DNA of 64,000 nt from Humulus lupulus (Eukaryota; Streptophyta; Magnoliopsida; Rosales; Cannabaceae): positions 62,976,643 to 63,040,642 of the forward strand of contig NC_084799.1 of the NCBI RefSeq assembly GCF_963169125.1, read 5' to 3'. This document shows, piece after piece, positions 11,781-24,624 of this stretch. The notes below the pieces were generated by a model, which saw only the letters and a program-made list of their open reading frames with translations, searched no databases and was not told the DNA's origin. The position numbers and the translations under genes were made by a program. Each line of letters opens with the position of its first letter. The first letter of the stretch is position 1.

Positions 11781-12098
11781 AGATTCTATTCCCCTTTTGT
11801 AGTTTTTCATTAAAATTATTAATGAAACTCTTATTTAGATTTTTTCTCATATTCATGTGCACCTTAATTTCATTTGAGAAAATTTATCTTCATGACCTGA
11901 ATAAACATAGGGTTTATTCATTAAATTGCATCACCACATAAAGTTTATTGTTGAGTAATAAATACATTGTAATACATGAAAAATAATACTCGTCATAAAG
12001 AGAGGACCTATCGCTATGATTCATGTGTTTGTTGCCTAACAAGGATAATCATAGGGTTTAAATGGTACTTTAGTCTAAATGCACACCAAGTGGGAGAA
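11781..12098 (+). other. 3' UTR and polypurine tract of the copia remnant
   Basis: There is no coding potential. The stretch ends in AAGTGGGAGAA (12088-12098), a typical copia polypurine tract, directly before the LTR start. Confidence 0.6.
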
Positions 12099-12582
12099 TG
12101 TTAGAATATATTATTATATTAATTAGAATTACCAAAAATCATTAATTCTAATTGATTTTGATTAAAGTTAATATTGTGATTAATTGATAGATATTCTCAA
12201 TATGGTTAGCATTTAAGATAGTTACTCAATATTGAGTTACCCAATATTTCATATGTTATTGAATGTCAAATATTCTGACATTAATTGTGGCAGAGACCTT
12301 GATGGAATGTTTCACCTATATAAATATAGGGTTCTGGTCCCCAAGTTCAACGCTCATTCTAATACTCCATCTAAGAGCTAGTGAGAGCTTGGAAGTCCAT
12401 TACCCTATCTAATTCTCTTTTGTTTTTCTTTTGCAGATCTAAAGACTTTAGATCAAGGTTATCAAATCAATAATTGGAGTTATAAATCGTTCTCCTTTAT
12501 TTTTGTAACAATCCTATACAGTTTTATTCCGCATATTAGGATTGTTAATGCATGTAAATTTATATTAATCTTATACTAAACA
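12099..12582 (+). mobile_element. 3' LTR of the Ty1/copia element (484 bp)
   Basis: It begins TGTTAGAATATATT after the polypurine tract and ends near TACTAAACA. A TATA motif (CTATATAAATATA) lies at about 12315-12328, followed by the usual short R/U5. The end is one base away from a perfect inverted TGTTAG/CTAACA pair. The LTR abuts another copia coding segment at 12583. Confidence 0.7.
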
Positions 12583-12583
12583 C

Positions 12584-12745
12584 ATAGAATTAGATGTGCA
12601 CTTTATAAGGGACAAGGTTTTTCGTGATCATGTAGCTGATCGTTTAACAAAAAAAACAATTTCTCATTCACGATTCAGATTTCTAGTGGACAAACTTGGA
12701 GTGAAAGTCTCACCCGTTCGCTTGAGGAGTGGTGTTAGAAAATGA
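12584..12745 (+). pseudogene. C-terminal RNase H end of a second Ty1/copia element plus its LTR start
   Basis: The frame from 12584 reads IELDVHFIRDKVF, then HVADRLTKKTISHSRFRFL and VRLRSGVRK, ending TGA at 12743. ELD-x-HF-I/V-R...AD-x-L/F-TK is the standard copia RNase H end (KHIELDxHFIREK). The polypurine tract GCTTGAGGAGTGG (12720-12732) leads into TGTTAGAAAATG at 12733, the start of this element's LTR, whose far end I cannot define. The LTR at 12099-12582 stands exactly where the upstream codons should be, so the first copia had inserted here. Confidence 0.75.
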
Positions 12746-12794
12746 ATTGATTTAATCTTCTACATCAGCTACCTCTTTTCCCACGTTAGGAATT

Positions 12795-12977
12795 TCAAGC
12801 ATCAACAACTTTTTGGAATCTTTTGGGTACATTTTTGTTATTCAAAGGACCATCTTTAGAGCTGTATTTATTAGTGGTCCCATGCCAGATGTAATGATGA
12901 GCTCTCTTTTTCTTCCCGTTGTAATAGCTCTCAACATCTTTTTGAACTGAGTTTTTCCTTTTCACAAATATAGCCAA
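12795..12977 (-). pseudogene. Unrecognised short reading frame, 60 residues
   Basis: A minus-strand frame reads MAIFVKRKNSVQKDVESYYN and continues with KKKRAHHYIWHGTTNKYSSK to a C-terminal KRFQKVVDA. It is basic and not low-complexity, and looks more like the last exon of a real protein than a random frame. I do not recognise the family. Upstream on the same strand the frame is broken. It may be a captured or decayed host exon, or chance. Confidence 0.25.
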
Positions 12978-13798
12978 TGCATTATAAATTACCTATAAAG
13001 GCTTACTAAACAGGACACTGGAAAATCTCTAAGCAATCGACACGTTCTTTTCACCAATAGCTAGCTTTAACTTTCAAAACGAGATGAGTGTTATCACCAA
13101 ATTGAAGTTTATCACTGATATTAAACTACATATTTGTCTACACAATATCTTCGACGGGAAGATGGAATGATAACATGGAGGCTTGTCTTATATCGACCAA
13201 GTGCCATAGAAAGACGATCATTTTTTGCTGAGACCCTAACTTAGGATCACCTCAAATATGTCAAAAGAATAACTTTTCATGCGCATGCTAAGAATGAAAT
13301 ACTTACTTTTCCTCCCAATTTCCACAAAGTTAAACAGCTGGATTTCAATCCTCAATAAGAAGGTACAAAGTTATAGACAAGCCTCCATCCTAAGTTTTAG
13401 ACCTCTTCTCAATACAAGCCCAATGCATTGTTTCCTAGTTGACAATTTACGTCCAAAGCAAAATTTCAGTAATGAAGATTCTAAAGTTTGGGGCACTTGC
13501 ATAAAGATTTCCTTGCAAATTAATAATGATGCTAAGTTAATAACCACAACTGTGAAATAAAAAATTTATATAATAATAAAATTTGACTAACTAGATTCCC
13601 ATGTAAAATATGTTCACACAAATGACACATCGTTTTGACTAATAGTACATAAAATTTTGGTCTACTATTTTTTTTTTAAAAAAAAAAAAGAAGAAAAAAA
13701 TTCATAAGCTTTGACTTCTTAAAGCTTTGTGTGTTTTAACAATATTTAAATAGTATAACTGTCAAACACTAGCATATATTGCCTTATATAGCATCGTC
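12978..13798. other. Intergenic region upstream of the peroxidase gene
   Basis: No supported gene. The 93-residue plus-strand frame at 13279-13560 has no recognisable features. An A/T homopolymer stretch lies at about 13667-13700. The last few hundred bases should contain the distal peroxidase promoter. Confidence 0.5.
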
Positions 13799-13806
13799 TA
13801 TATATA
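13799..13806 (+). promoter_or_regulatory. Candidate TATA box of the peroxidase gene
   Basis: TATATATA lies 64 bp before the peroxidase ATG at 13870, a normal distance for a plant TATA box with a short leader. It is inferred from position and sequence only. Confidence 0.55.
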
Positions 13807-13869
13807 GTGCACATAAACCTGGCAAGCTTCATCCAAACAAAGAAATTAAGGCATAGTACTCTTTCCATT

Positions 13870-15680
<1,811 letters not shown>

Positions 15681-16800
15681 TTCAATGACTTTAGAACATT
15701 TAATATATAATTAATAATAATATTGAATAAGTTAATAATGAAGAATAATTTGTCATTACAGTGAGATTTATTCAACTAGCAGTACGTATTTACTCTCTAG
15801 CTAGCTAATACTAGAGATATGGTCAATTAATTAATGGTTGTGATATATATATATGTTGTTTTTCTTGGATGCAAAGTTTCTCATCCTCACTCTTCACTCC
15901 TTCCGTTAATTAACTATCTCTTTTGTGTGCGCGTGTTTAATTTGTTATTGAAAAATCAAACTGTACTTACTAATAAGGTGTGAGAATAGGGCATAATACA
16001 TTTAGAAGTTAATTTCTATATATATGTCTGTATTGTTGTATTCTGATCAAATAATTATTAATGCAATTTGTAAACACATATATATATTTATTTGTTTGGT
16101 ACTAGATTACTCAATTGATGATATTATATATAAATAAATATATTTATATATGAGTTGCTCACCAGAATATCAAATCAGTTCAATTGATTGAGAGACCGTC
16201 ATTGTTTCTTCTCAGTATTAGCATTACATCACAGCCAACAATAATGACATTTAATGGCACTATACATACATATATATATATATTAGGGAGTGGTCATAAC
16301 TACAACTGTAAACATAAGTTGATTCTCATTTCGAAGAAGAAAAATAAGACATGGGTTGATTCTTAGGATCTTTACCTGTCTAATTACCTTGAAAGGTGTT
16401 AAGATTTCAATAAAGTAACGGACAGCTCTAGAGACCACTGACTCAGCTTCTAGACTATGTTACAGTCAATACCCTGAAAATAAGAACACCGTAGATAGGA
16501 AAGAGTACTGTTTGTGTACAATTTTTTTTTCTTCACAAGTTGTTTTCCATGTTTGTAAGAATATAATTTTCTCAACGAATATTTATTTTTTCTTTTTTCT
16601 AAAATAAAAATACTTCCATATATATCATTTGACATCTATGAATATACACATAATCATTAAAATATATATAAAATTACTTTCCTAATATGTACTTTCAAAC
16701 ATACATATAAAACATTTAAATATCTAAGTAAACTATAGACACTGTAATAAGTATTATAAATAGTTCCACATGTATAATAATGAAACATGTATATACTTAT
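15681..16800. other. 3' flank of the peroxidase, AT-rich intergenic DNA
   Basis: The 3' UTR should lie within the first 200-300 bp; several AATAAT/AATAAG-like signals occur at 15710-15745 but no clear AATAAA. The rest is AT-rich with short TA microsatellites (for example near 15846 and 16270). No gene is supported. Confidence 0.5.
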
Positions 16801-16804
16801 TTGG

Positions 16805-17195
16805 CTTTATGGAAATTCAGACTTGGTATCTTATGTGTTCAATAAATGTTGATATGGTCATCTATAATTTGAAATTGTACATATTTACTACCATAAACTC
16901 AAATTTGATCAATAAAAATTTATCAATATGACCAAACTACATTCAGTTATAAGTAATCAAGTAATTAAATTTGAATTTATAATTATATAATTAAAGACAG
17001 TTTGGTTATATTGATAAAATTTTATTTACCAAATTTGAGGTCATGGTACCAAGTATGTATGATTTCAAATTATCATATTGATAAAATTTATTTACCAAAT
17101 TTGAGCCTATGATACCAAGTATGTATCATTTCAAATTAGAGGATATCAAATGAGAATTATTGAAAACATAAGGTACTATAAGTTGTATTTCGATA
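16805..17195. repeat. Imperfect fold-back (inverted repeat), MITE-like
   Basis: The segment 16866-16938 (from AATTTGAAATTG to GACCAAACT) is matched by its reverse complement at 16999-17072, with about 60 bp between. The pairing extends outward: GGTATCTTATGTGTTCAATAA near 16827 pairs with TTATTGAAAACATAAGGTAC near 17158. A third, direct copy of part of the right arm follows at 17075-17140. Such AT-rich fold-back structures are usually small non-autonomous DNA elements. The termini and target duplication are not clear. Confidence 0.55.
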
Positions 17196-17636
17196 AAACA
17201 CAAAGTATTAAATAAGTTCTACCATAAGAAACACATAACTTATATTAAAAAAAATGGTTAATCCATTTTGGAACTCTCCAATCCTACAATAAAAAAATAT
17301 TTTCCCTCCACTTTATAATATTATCAAAAGCCAGAATTAAACTTTTACATTTCTCTATCCTTACGATTATTAGGATTTTTTTCGTGTATGCACAATTATA
17401 TAATGACATTCAAGCAATCAAGCTTCCATCTAGTGGGGAGGAATCTTTGTTTTTCTTCAAATGGGGGCTATATAGGATTATATTAAAAAAAAATTCATCA
17501 AAGAATTATGAGTAATTAAAACACCATTATTAATACTAAGATCAAACTTAGCAAACAAAACACATCAAAAATACATAACAATAAAGGCACGCAATACAAC
17601 TTTAGGCATGGAGTAACAACAAAATAGTACTAAGGG
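17196..17636. other. AT-rich intergenic DNA
   Basis: I see no gene, RNA or clear repeat here. Confidence 0.4.
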
Positions 17637-17639
17637 TAA

Positions 17640-18106
17640 GGGCTCGTTTGGAGCTAAGGATAAACTCTTGGGCTGGACGATTTTGCTCCAAACCCATGTT
17701 TGGCACTAAATCCAAAGCTTTGGAGGATTGGATTATTTTGTCTATTATAAATTTTATTGAAATATTTTTTATTTCAAGTTTTCTTTTTCTACTATAGCTA
17801 TTTTATAATATAAAAATGTAAATTTTAAAACTTAAATTATTTATATCATAATTTTTTTTTAAAATATCATTAAATTTCCAAAATTATTATTTTTATTGAA
17901 AATTATTTAATTGATTTATTTTTAAATATTTTTTATTTAATATTATTTTTATTAATTTGATAAAATTATAAATTTATTAATAAAAATATTTTATACTTTA
18001 TTTAGTCCTGTAATGCACTCCAAATACTATAATTTAGTCTAGTCCAGTACAATCCAGTCCTAATTAATAGTCCAGTACAATCTAATCTTACGTACCAAAC
18101 CAACCC
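17640..18106. mobile_element. Tourist-like (PIF/Harbinger) MITE, 467 bp
   Basis: The ends are GGGCTCGTTTGG and, at the right, CCAAACCAACCC, an inverted pair with two mismatches. TAA flanks both sides (17637-17639 and 18107-18109). The GGG..GTTTGG terminal inverted repeat and 3-bp TAA duplication are the hallmarks of PIF/Harbinger-derived MITEs. The interior is AT-rich and non-coding. Confidence 0.8.
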
Positions 18107-18109
18107 TAA

Positions 18110-18427
18110 AGACATACCGAAATGAAAAATCCAAGCACACCGATCATTACTATTGCCAGCCACTACATGTCACCATTGCATCGGCCCTTCGTTATTTGTG
18201 ACCACACAACACCCAATACCACCAAATGACAACTCAAGAGGCATAAATTCTAAGACACCCCACACTGCTGAATTCAAAACAATACCAATGGGTTGAATCT
18301 CTAGACCATTGAATCATTCTAAGTACCTATAGGTAATCTTGGATCGTCGATTAGGCCGAGCATAGGCTGTTCAATAACCTATAAGTATTGTAACATAGGG
18401 AGGTAGATTAGGATTGTGCCTAAGGTC
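18110..18427. other. Low-copy-looking intergenic segment
   Basis: It is of more balanced base composition than its surroundings, but no open frame or known motif is visible. It may be a remnant of host sequence between two MITEs. Confidence 0.35.
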
Positions 18428-18430
18428 TAA

Positions 18431-18832
18431 GAGCACTACCACTAACTTCTCTATCCTATTCTTCAAATATATTGCCAAAATTTTATTTTTTTATTTTGCA
18501 TCATTTCATACATCAACTACTTTATATTTTTATTTATATCATTTAAATATTATATATTTTTAAATACTATTTATTTATGTTAATAAAAAAAAGTACTAAA
18601 TACTAATTAAAAACTATTTTGAAGGAAAATAACAAAAGTAAAAACAATAAAATATTAATTAAATTGTTTGAAGGAGCTCTATTCTTTCAATAGATGTAGA
18701 GAAAGAATAGTAAATTTTAGAGAATCTATAAAATGAAGATAAGATATAAAGCATATTATGGAGTCCTATTTTAACATATTTCTCTATTATTTCAAAGAAT
18801 TCCTTATTTTAAAGCTACTGATGAGAGTGCTC
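18431..18832. mobile_element. Second MITE with GAGCAC ends, 402 bp
   Basis: It opens GAGCACTACCACTAAC and closes with GATGAGAGTGCTC, so the ends form an inverted repeat of about 6-15 bp with mismatches. TAA flanks both sides (18428-18430, 18833-18835). The middle is AT-rich. The TAA duplication suggests a PIF/Harbinger relative. Confidence 0.65.
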
Positions 18833-18835
18833 TAA

Positions 18836-19070
18836 CACGAGCGACTACCATGTCTACAAAACAATTTTCAAATTTTCAGGAATCATGGCGGCTATAAGCA
18901 TCATTACCCATTGGTTGGTTTTAGGAAAAGCCTCCAAATTGGATGGTGATAATCTTGTAGCCCAATAGGGGTACAAGTATAGAAGCCAAAGATGTCATCT
19001 TGGGGTAAACTCTAACTTGCAAGGCCCTCTAAGTTCAACTGATGCACCTTAAGAGCATGTTTGGTCCTAA
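18836..19070. other. Host segment at the left shoulder of the nested stack
   Basis: No clear coding signal. It should be contiguous with 52145 onward in an ancestral allele, because the two halves of one MITE sit at 19071 and 51858-52144. Confidence 0.4.
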
Positions 19071-19260
19071 GAGCATGTTTGGTTTGGTGGAATGGAGGTT
19101 GGAATGGAATGGAGGATTACCATTCCTATATTTGGTTTGGACTTTTATACTTAGGAATTAATACCATAGGAATGGGAGATTCCTACATTTGGTGGAACTT
19201 TTATTCCATTGGTGAACCTATAGAAACATTTGGAATGAAAATTTATTTTTAAATAATATT
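19071..19260. mobile_element. Left half of a Tourist-like MITE split by the nested insertions
   Basis: It starts GAGCATGTTTGGTTTGGTGG after CCTAA and contains repeated GGAATGGA blocks. The reverse complement of the right half (51858-52144) begins with the same GTTTGGTTTGGTGGAATGGA. Both halves become AT-rich toward the break. The orientation of the two ends is that of one element. Confidence 0.7.
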
Positions 19261-19261
19261 T

Positions 19262-19855
19262 AGGATTTCTGCCCCCTGAACTATGACTTCCACATTATTG
19301 TGTCCCCTAATTTTTTCAAATCGTTAGAATTTCCCCCCAAACTATTCACAGTGTTGTAAAGTGGGACTTCCGTCCAATGTGGCTAACGGCATGCTAACAT
19401 GACTCTTAGCTTGTTGAAGTGTCTTCGTCGTGTTAGCGCCACATGTGTAATTTGAAATTCGCCTAAGATGGAGCACTTTTTTATTATTAGAAATTAATAA
19501 ATTTAAAATAAATCATTACACTGAAAAATAATTTAAATGAAACACAATCTTAAAAATTAATAAATTTAAAATAAATCATAGTTCATAAAAAAAAAGTTAA
19601 TTTTGTAATATTTGATTTAATTTAAATTATTTTTAGTGTGATAAATTAATTTTTAATTAAAAAATAGATTTTTAAATTAATATTTTTAAAATACACATGT
19701 GGCGCTGACGTGACCAAGACACATCAACCAGCAAAGAGCCATGTCAGCATGTCGTTAGCCACATTGGACAGAATTGTACGGAAGTCTCACTTTACAACAT
19801 TGTGAATAGTTTTGGGGGAATTTTCAACAGCCAGAAAAAAACAGGAGGCACAATC
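19262..19855. mobile_element. Long terminal-inverted-repeat (MULE-type/fold-back) element, right end truncated
   Basis: The left arm 19262-19442 (AGGATTTCTGCCCCCTGAAC ... GCGCCACATGTGTA) is matched by its reverse complement at 19689-19855 (TACACATGTGGCGCTGACG ... GGCACAATC). Arms of more than 160 bp with an AT-rich non-coding middle fit a non-autonomous Mutator-like or fold-back element. The right arm stops before the last 25-30 bp expected from the left arm and runs into the LTR minisatellite, so it was truncated after or during insertion. Confidence 0.7.
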
Positions 19856-19970
19856 TTCTGGGTGTCAGGCCTGATGACCTTCTGGGTGTTAGGTCTGTTG
19901 ACCCTCTGGGTGTTAGGCCTGCTGATCTTCTGGGTGCTAAGTCTGATGACCTTTTGGGTGCTAGACCAGT
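19856..19970 (-). repeat. 24-bp minisatellite within the 3' LTR of the minus-strand Tat element
   Basis: About five units of roughly 24 bp of the form CTGGGTGTTAGGCCTGCTGA. The same minisatellite occurs at 40366-40530 inside the other LTR of this element. This copy is cut on the left by the fold-back element and on the right by the LTR starting at 19971. Confidence 0.7.
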
Positions 19971-22006
19971 TGTATGACCCAACTACTTCTAAGACCTTGG
20001 ATCATTAAACTACTAGACAAAATCACTATTTTTGAGAAAGCATGCATAAGAAATATTCATAACTTTATTAAAAACTCAAAGTAAATATTGAAATACATAA
20101 ATGAGCAATATGGGATCCCATTGTTTTATAAAAAAAATATAACTTTAAATTAAATGAAGTTGTTTACAAAGCTAAATGCGGAAAATACATAAAAACATAA
20201 AAACTAAAATAAACGTCATACTCGATCGACTCGCAACCCATTCCTTCCATTCATCCTCAATACAAATGCTAAGCTTCCAAGAATCCTTCCGTCTCCGTAT
20301 CTAGTTTCCTGCATCACACTAAAAAAAATAAAGGAGCGAGCCTAATGCCCAGCAAGGAAAATCTACTAACAACATATAACATAAATCATATACATAAGAC
20401 TATATCATAAACATATAATATAAAACATATATCATATAAGACTACAATGGCCATCATACTTCTTGGGGCTTGTTAACTAAGCAAGTCATATGCCCATATA
20501 GATTTGTGGGGCTTGCTAGCCAAGCAAGTCATATGCCCATAAATTATTGGGGCTTGCTAGCTAGACAAGTCATGTGCCCAAGGACTATAAACATACTATA
20601 CATAACGTAAATGTAACATAACATAACATAAGATAACATATCATAAGCATAACATAACATAAGCATAACATATCATATAAACATATAAAAGCTATCCTAT
20701 TTTCCTTACCAAAACTTGGATATTTGAGAATAAGAGCGAGATTAGAACACTCCTAAAACCAAAAGTAAGAATGGTGAGTTTCTAAAGAAAAGAGATGAAA
20801 TGGAAACTAAATCATCAAATAGGAAACTTTCTGAGAAGATCCTTAGATCAAAGAACTTAAACACCTAACCTCAAAACCATAAACAGAAGTTAGGATCTGA
20901 AAGAGACTTAACGAAAACTAAGGAATCATAAAGAATAGAACTTATGAATAATATTACCTTGGATGAACTAGAACCGATCTAAACTTCAATATCGAAAACA
21001 TACTTTATCTCACTACCCAAGTGTTTGTTTATAAAGCTTAAGATGATAAAGCTTTTATTCCCCAAAACCCATGTGTATCACTCTATAGAAATCCTAGCAG
21101 CTTGAAGGCTCTGAACATAGCTTGAAGAATGAAGAAAATGGCTGAGCACTAGGTCCTGTTTATAGAGTTTGAAGAGTGAAACTGTCCTATTAAAAAAATA
21201 CTTAAATCCTTAAATAAACATGATTATGACAAGTGTCATGCTCTTAGTGGTTCTGGAAGGTTCTAGAGTTTCTAGATCTTTCTTTTATTTAAAAAAATAC
21301 TTAATTTCATTCTAACTATAATCCAAATTTAAATTTAAATAAAATAGAATCCTAACTTCTAACTTCCTAAATCTCGTAACTCTAAACTCACCTATAGTAA
21401 AATCAACATAACTGGAGCTATAGGATTCTGATTTAGACTATCTTTATACCGTTAGAAAGCTAATTCCATTATTAACAACTTTTTAGAAATACTATTTTTT
21501 GAAATTCATAACATAACTGGAAAAAAATAGGTTGGAAGTTACAGTACCCTAAAGTTACGGAAAATCTATTCAATTATCTAAATAACAACCTAATCCACAA
21601 ATATCTTAACTAACCATAAAATAACAAACTCTAATTCCCTAGGCTGATTTCGAATTTACTAAGCCCAAAATCTTATTGGGCTTTTGGGCTTTATGTAGGC
21701 TCGATCCATAACATTTTTTAATAATATCATAATTAATTTATTCTTATGAAATCACCCCCTTTTCCACAAACAAGACTACTAATATCATAAACCTATACTA
21801 TACTATAATAATCATAACTACTAAAAAAAATTAAATCTTATGTTATAATTAATATTTCTAAACTATAGGTTAAACTTATAAAATCCATAACTATTGCTAT
21901 GAGTGTCCTACTAAGTCCCGGTTTGAACCAAAATCCACGAAATCTAAAATACTACAAACTACTACTAACTATCTAGCTAGCTAAGTAAACATTCTGGAAC
22001 TCTACA
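19971..22006 (-). mobile_element. LTR X, minus orientation, family of LTRs Y and Z (2036 bp)
   Basis: It runs from TGTATGACCCAAC to GGAACTCTACA on the plus strand. It is related to 33566-35446 and 59271-61181: all three share the GACCCA..TCTA start, GCCTAATGCCCAGCAAGGAAA, a triplicated AAGTCATATGCCCA block (here 20446-20580) and a CTCTACA end. Read on the minus strand, CTATAAACAGG near 21155-21165 is the TATA region. It lacks the CGATATATCG palindromes of Y and Z. Flanking pentamers CCAGT and CCTAT do not match, so a clean solo-LTR insertion is not proved. Confidence 0.65.
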
Positions 22007-22277
22007 CCTATTGATTTTTTGTTTGAACGAGCGTGAACTTTATCCAGCAAAGTGTATTTGGGAGTTTAGGCCGAGCACCCTATGAAGAATAGGGTGGGTC
22101 GACCACCCATGTGGCTCTTAAGCATGTCAGGTTGACCACCCCTAGGGGTTCGGGTCAGGCTGACCACACCTAGGGGCCTAGGTCTTTTTTCAATACTATG
22201 TCGTTTTTCCCTGACTTGTGATGTCACGTGCCACTTTCTCATTCGCCATGTCATCTCTTGAATGTTGAGGGATAACA
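22007..22277 (-). mobile_element. U3 end of the 3' LTR of the minus-strand Tat element
   Basis: On the minus strand the LTR starts TGTTATCCCTCAACATTC at 22277. The matching U3 start is at 51857, where TTTTTCCCTGACTTGTGATG is shared by both. The rest of this LTR lies to the left of LTR X (the minisatellite at 19856-19970). GACCACCCCTAGGG motifs here also occur in the element interior at 24890-25410. Confidence 0.7.
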
Positions 22278-22288
22278 TTTGCCCCCAA
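22278..22288 (-). other. Polypurine tract of the minus-strand Tat element
   Basis: On the minus strand TTGGGGGCAAA stands right before the LTR start TGTTATCC. It matches the plus-strand tracts at 4158 and 9162 and fixes the orientation of the big element. Confidence 0.8.
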
Positions 22289-22439
22289 ATTTATCGTACT
22301 GTGTTCAACATCACGGTAAACTTGGTCTGGCCCGAGAAAAAGATCGTAGCAGTACTCTATCAGCAAAGTCCCTCGGGACATTACGTAGCACTTTTATCAA
22401 CTATCAATAATTTGCTGAGCACGTATTTTTCAGGGACAA

Positions 22440-22730
22440 TTGTAATTCCAAAAAATAATTATATTTTTCAAGGAAAATTAATTTCCTAAAATTCTAGTAT
22501 ATTTTTCAAGGGATTTTGAAGTCCTAAAAATATGATATATTTTTCAAGGAGTTTTGAAGTCCTAAAAATATAATATATTTTTCAAGGATATTATTAATTC
22601 CTAAAAATAAAAAATATTTTACAAGGAATCTGAATTCCTAAAAATATAAGATATTTTTCAAGGAATTTGAATTTTTAACTATGTCACATATTTTTCAAAG
22701 AATTTGAATTCCTAAAAATATGGTTAGCCT
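22440..22730. repeat. ~45-bp degenerate tandem repeat in the Tat 3' UTR
   Basis: About six units combine ATATTTTTCAAGGA, a short variable part and ATTCCTAAAAATAT. Tandem repeats between the polypurine tract and the antisense ORF are typical of Tat elements. Confidence 0.7.
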
Positions 22731-22756
22731 GAGAGGCTATAAGTAGAGACTCACTC

Positions 22757-24619
22757 TAATGGGGTTTTATGCCCTAATTAAAACATAATTTCTTTGTAAT
22801 CTCATTTATTATCAATAAAAGAATAGAAATCATTTTTTGTACTTAGTCAATCACTTTGCTCACATGTTTTATTTTCATGATTATTTGTTTAATATAAACT
22901 TCTATTAAATCCCGGGCATATAGCTAATCATATTTTTAGTGATGTAATCACAGTGGAATATAAATATGATTATATGTTCAAAATAAGTTAGTCCTAAGAT
23001 TAGTTAGTGTACAGGATTTACACTGACTTGCCAATCTACGATGTGATCTACTTGCACATTATAGTGTTATATTTTTTCCAGAACATTAGCAAAGTAGATA
23101 AGATCGGATGTATTTGTTACATCAGACTGGACCAATATTAACATATGATAGGATAAGTAAACATACCGTAATTATCTATTCTAGTCATATCATATAGTTG
23201 ACCGTACGTCAATTCAATCTCAATTCTGAGTGGTTATTATTCTAACTGGTTGTATTATTTGAGTTCTTTCACTTGTTCGTTACCAGCTTACCCTACGGAC
23301 TAGCCCATAGTTACATCTTGGGAACTCGGTAGTATAATTGAGTGGGGGTGTTAATCATAGATATGAACATCTATAGCTTCTGATGAAGAAGTGAAATGAT
23401 GGTTTCTTTTTAGTTTGGTTCAAGGTGCTAAATGATAGAGATCTCATTTCAGTAATAAATATTAGTTTACTGAAATATCATTTACAAGGAACTAAGTGTT
23501 TTAAGGATAAAATAATATGAGGGGTAAAACGGTATTTTAGTCTCATCTCATTGTAGACCGTCTATAGAGGATTGAGTGACAATTATGGTTGTAACAATGG
23601 ATAATTAATAGCGTATCTATATTTGTTATAGAGCGTTATATGAATTCAAGAGTGCAATTCTGAGTCTTTAGTGGAGTCACGAGGAATTAATAAGTTAGTA
23701 AATTTATTTGTTAGATTTATGATAACTTATTGGAGCTTGATTTCATAGGCACATGGTCCCTACTGTATCTTGGATAAAATCATCTAGACAGTCTTAATTA
23801 ATTGATTTAGTTATCAATTAGAATTATCAAAGTTGACCATGTCGATTTTGGATAGTTTCACGGAGTTATGTAATTTAGAGAAGAAAAGAGAAATTAGGGC
23901 AGATTTATTAATTAAGATAAATTGGTATCTAAATTAATAAATAAGTTTAAATCAAGGTTCAAATTATAAATAATTAATTTGATAAAGGATTTGAATAATT
24001 ATTTTATTAATTAATCAATAAAAAATAATACAAGCCTTGATTTTAAGTCTTATAATTAAATGAGAAATTTCACGGGCCTAAAGTCCATGATAATTTCGAC
24101 CTAGGGCTGATATTATCTATTATTTTATTGTTTTTTTTATTAAATTATATGGCCTAATTGAGTCTATAAAAGGAGTGCTAAGATAGAGTTGAAATTAGAT
24201 TTCTGAAACACAAGTTCCTGAGAAGATCAGAATATCTATTAGGTTTTAGATTCTCTCTACTGCATAAGTCCCTTTCTAAGCCTCAATTTTTCTCTTCATT
24301 TCTTCTTCTCTCTGTATCTATCTCATGTGTTGAGAATTGCGTACCCTAGTCTAGGTGATTCTAAGGATACTTTGAAAGGCTGTGAAGAAAATTGAAGAAC
24401 GGTTCAGTTTCTTGGTAATACTCTACGGTAGAAATGATACAAGGGTTGGAGAAACTGAAGGAAAGACCTAATCATTTCGCTGCGTATAATGTAAGTGTTC
24501 TTATCATTATTTCTGTTTGAATTCAATTTTAGAAATATGTTTTAGGTTTTCTTATATTAATTTGTTTAATATATAATCTACATGAAAATAAACAAGATCA
24601 TGTATCAGTTTTCCTAACA
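22757..24619 (+). mobile_element. Solo LTR A (1863 bp) flanked by CACTC
   Basis: The segment is closely similar along its whole length to 25978-27823. It ends TTTCCTAACA and is flanked by perfect five-base duplications CACTC at 22752-22756 and 24620-24624. Its first bases are TAATGGGG where TG is expected, so the 5' end has mutated. Separate duplications on this and the next copy show they are two independent solo LTRs, not the two LTRs of one element. The family is not recognised; there is no internal coding part to type it. Confidence 0.85.
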
Positions 24620-24624
24620 CACTC

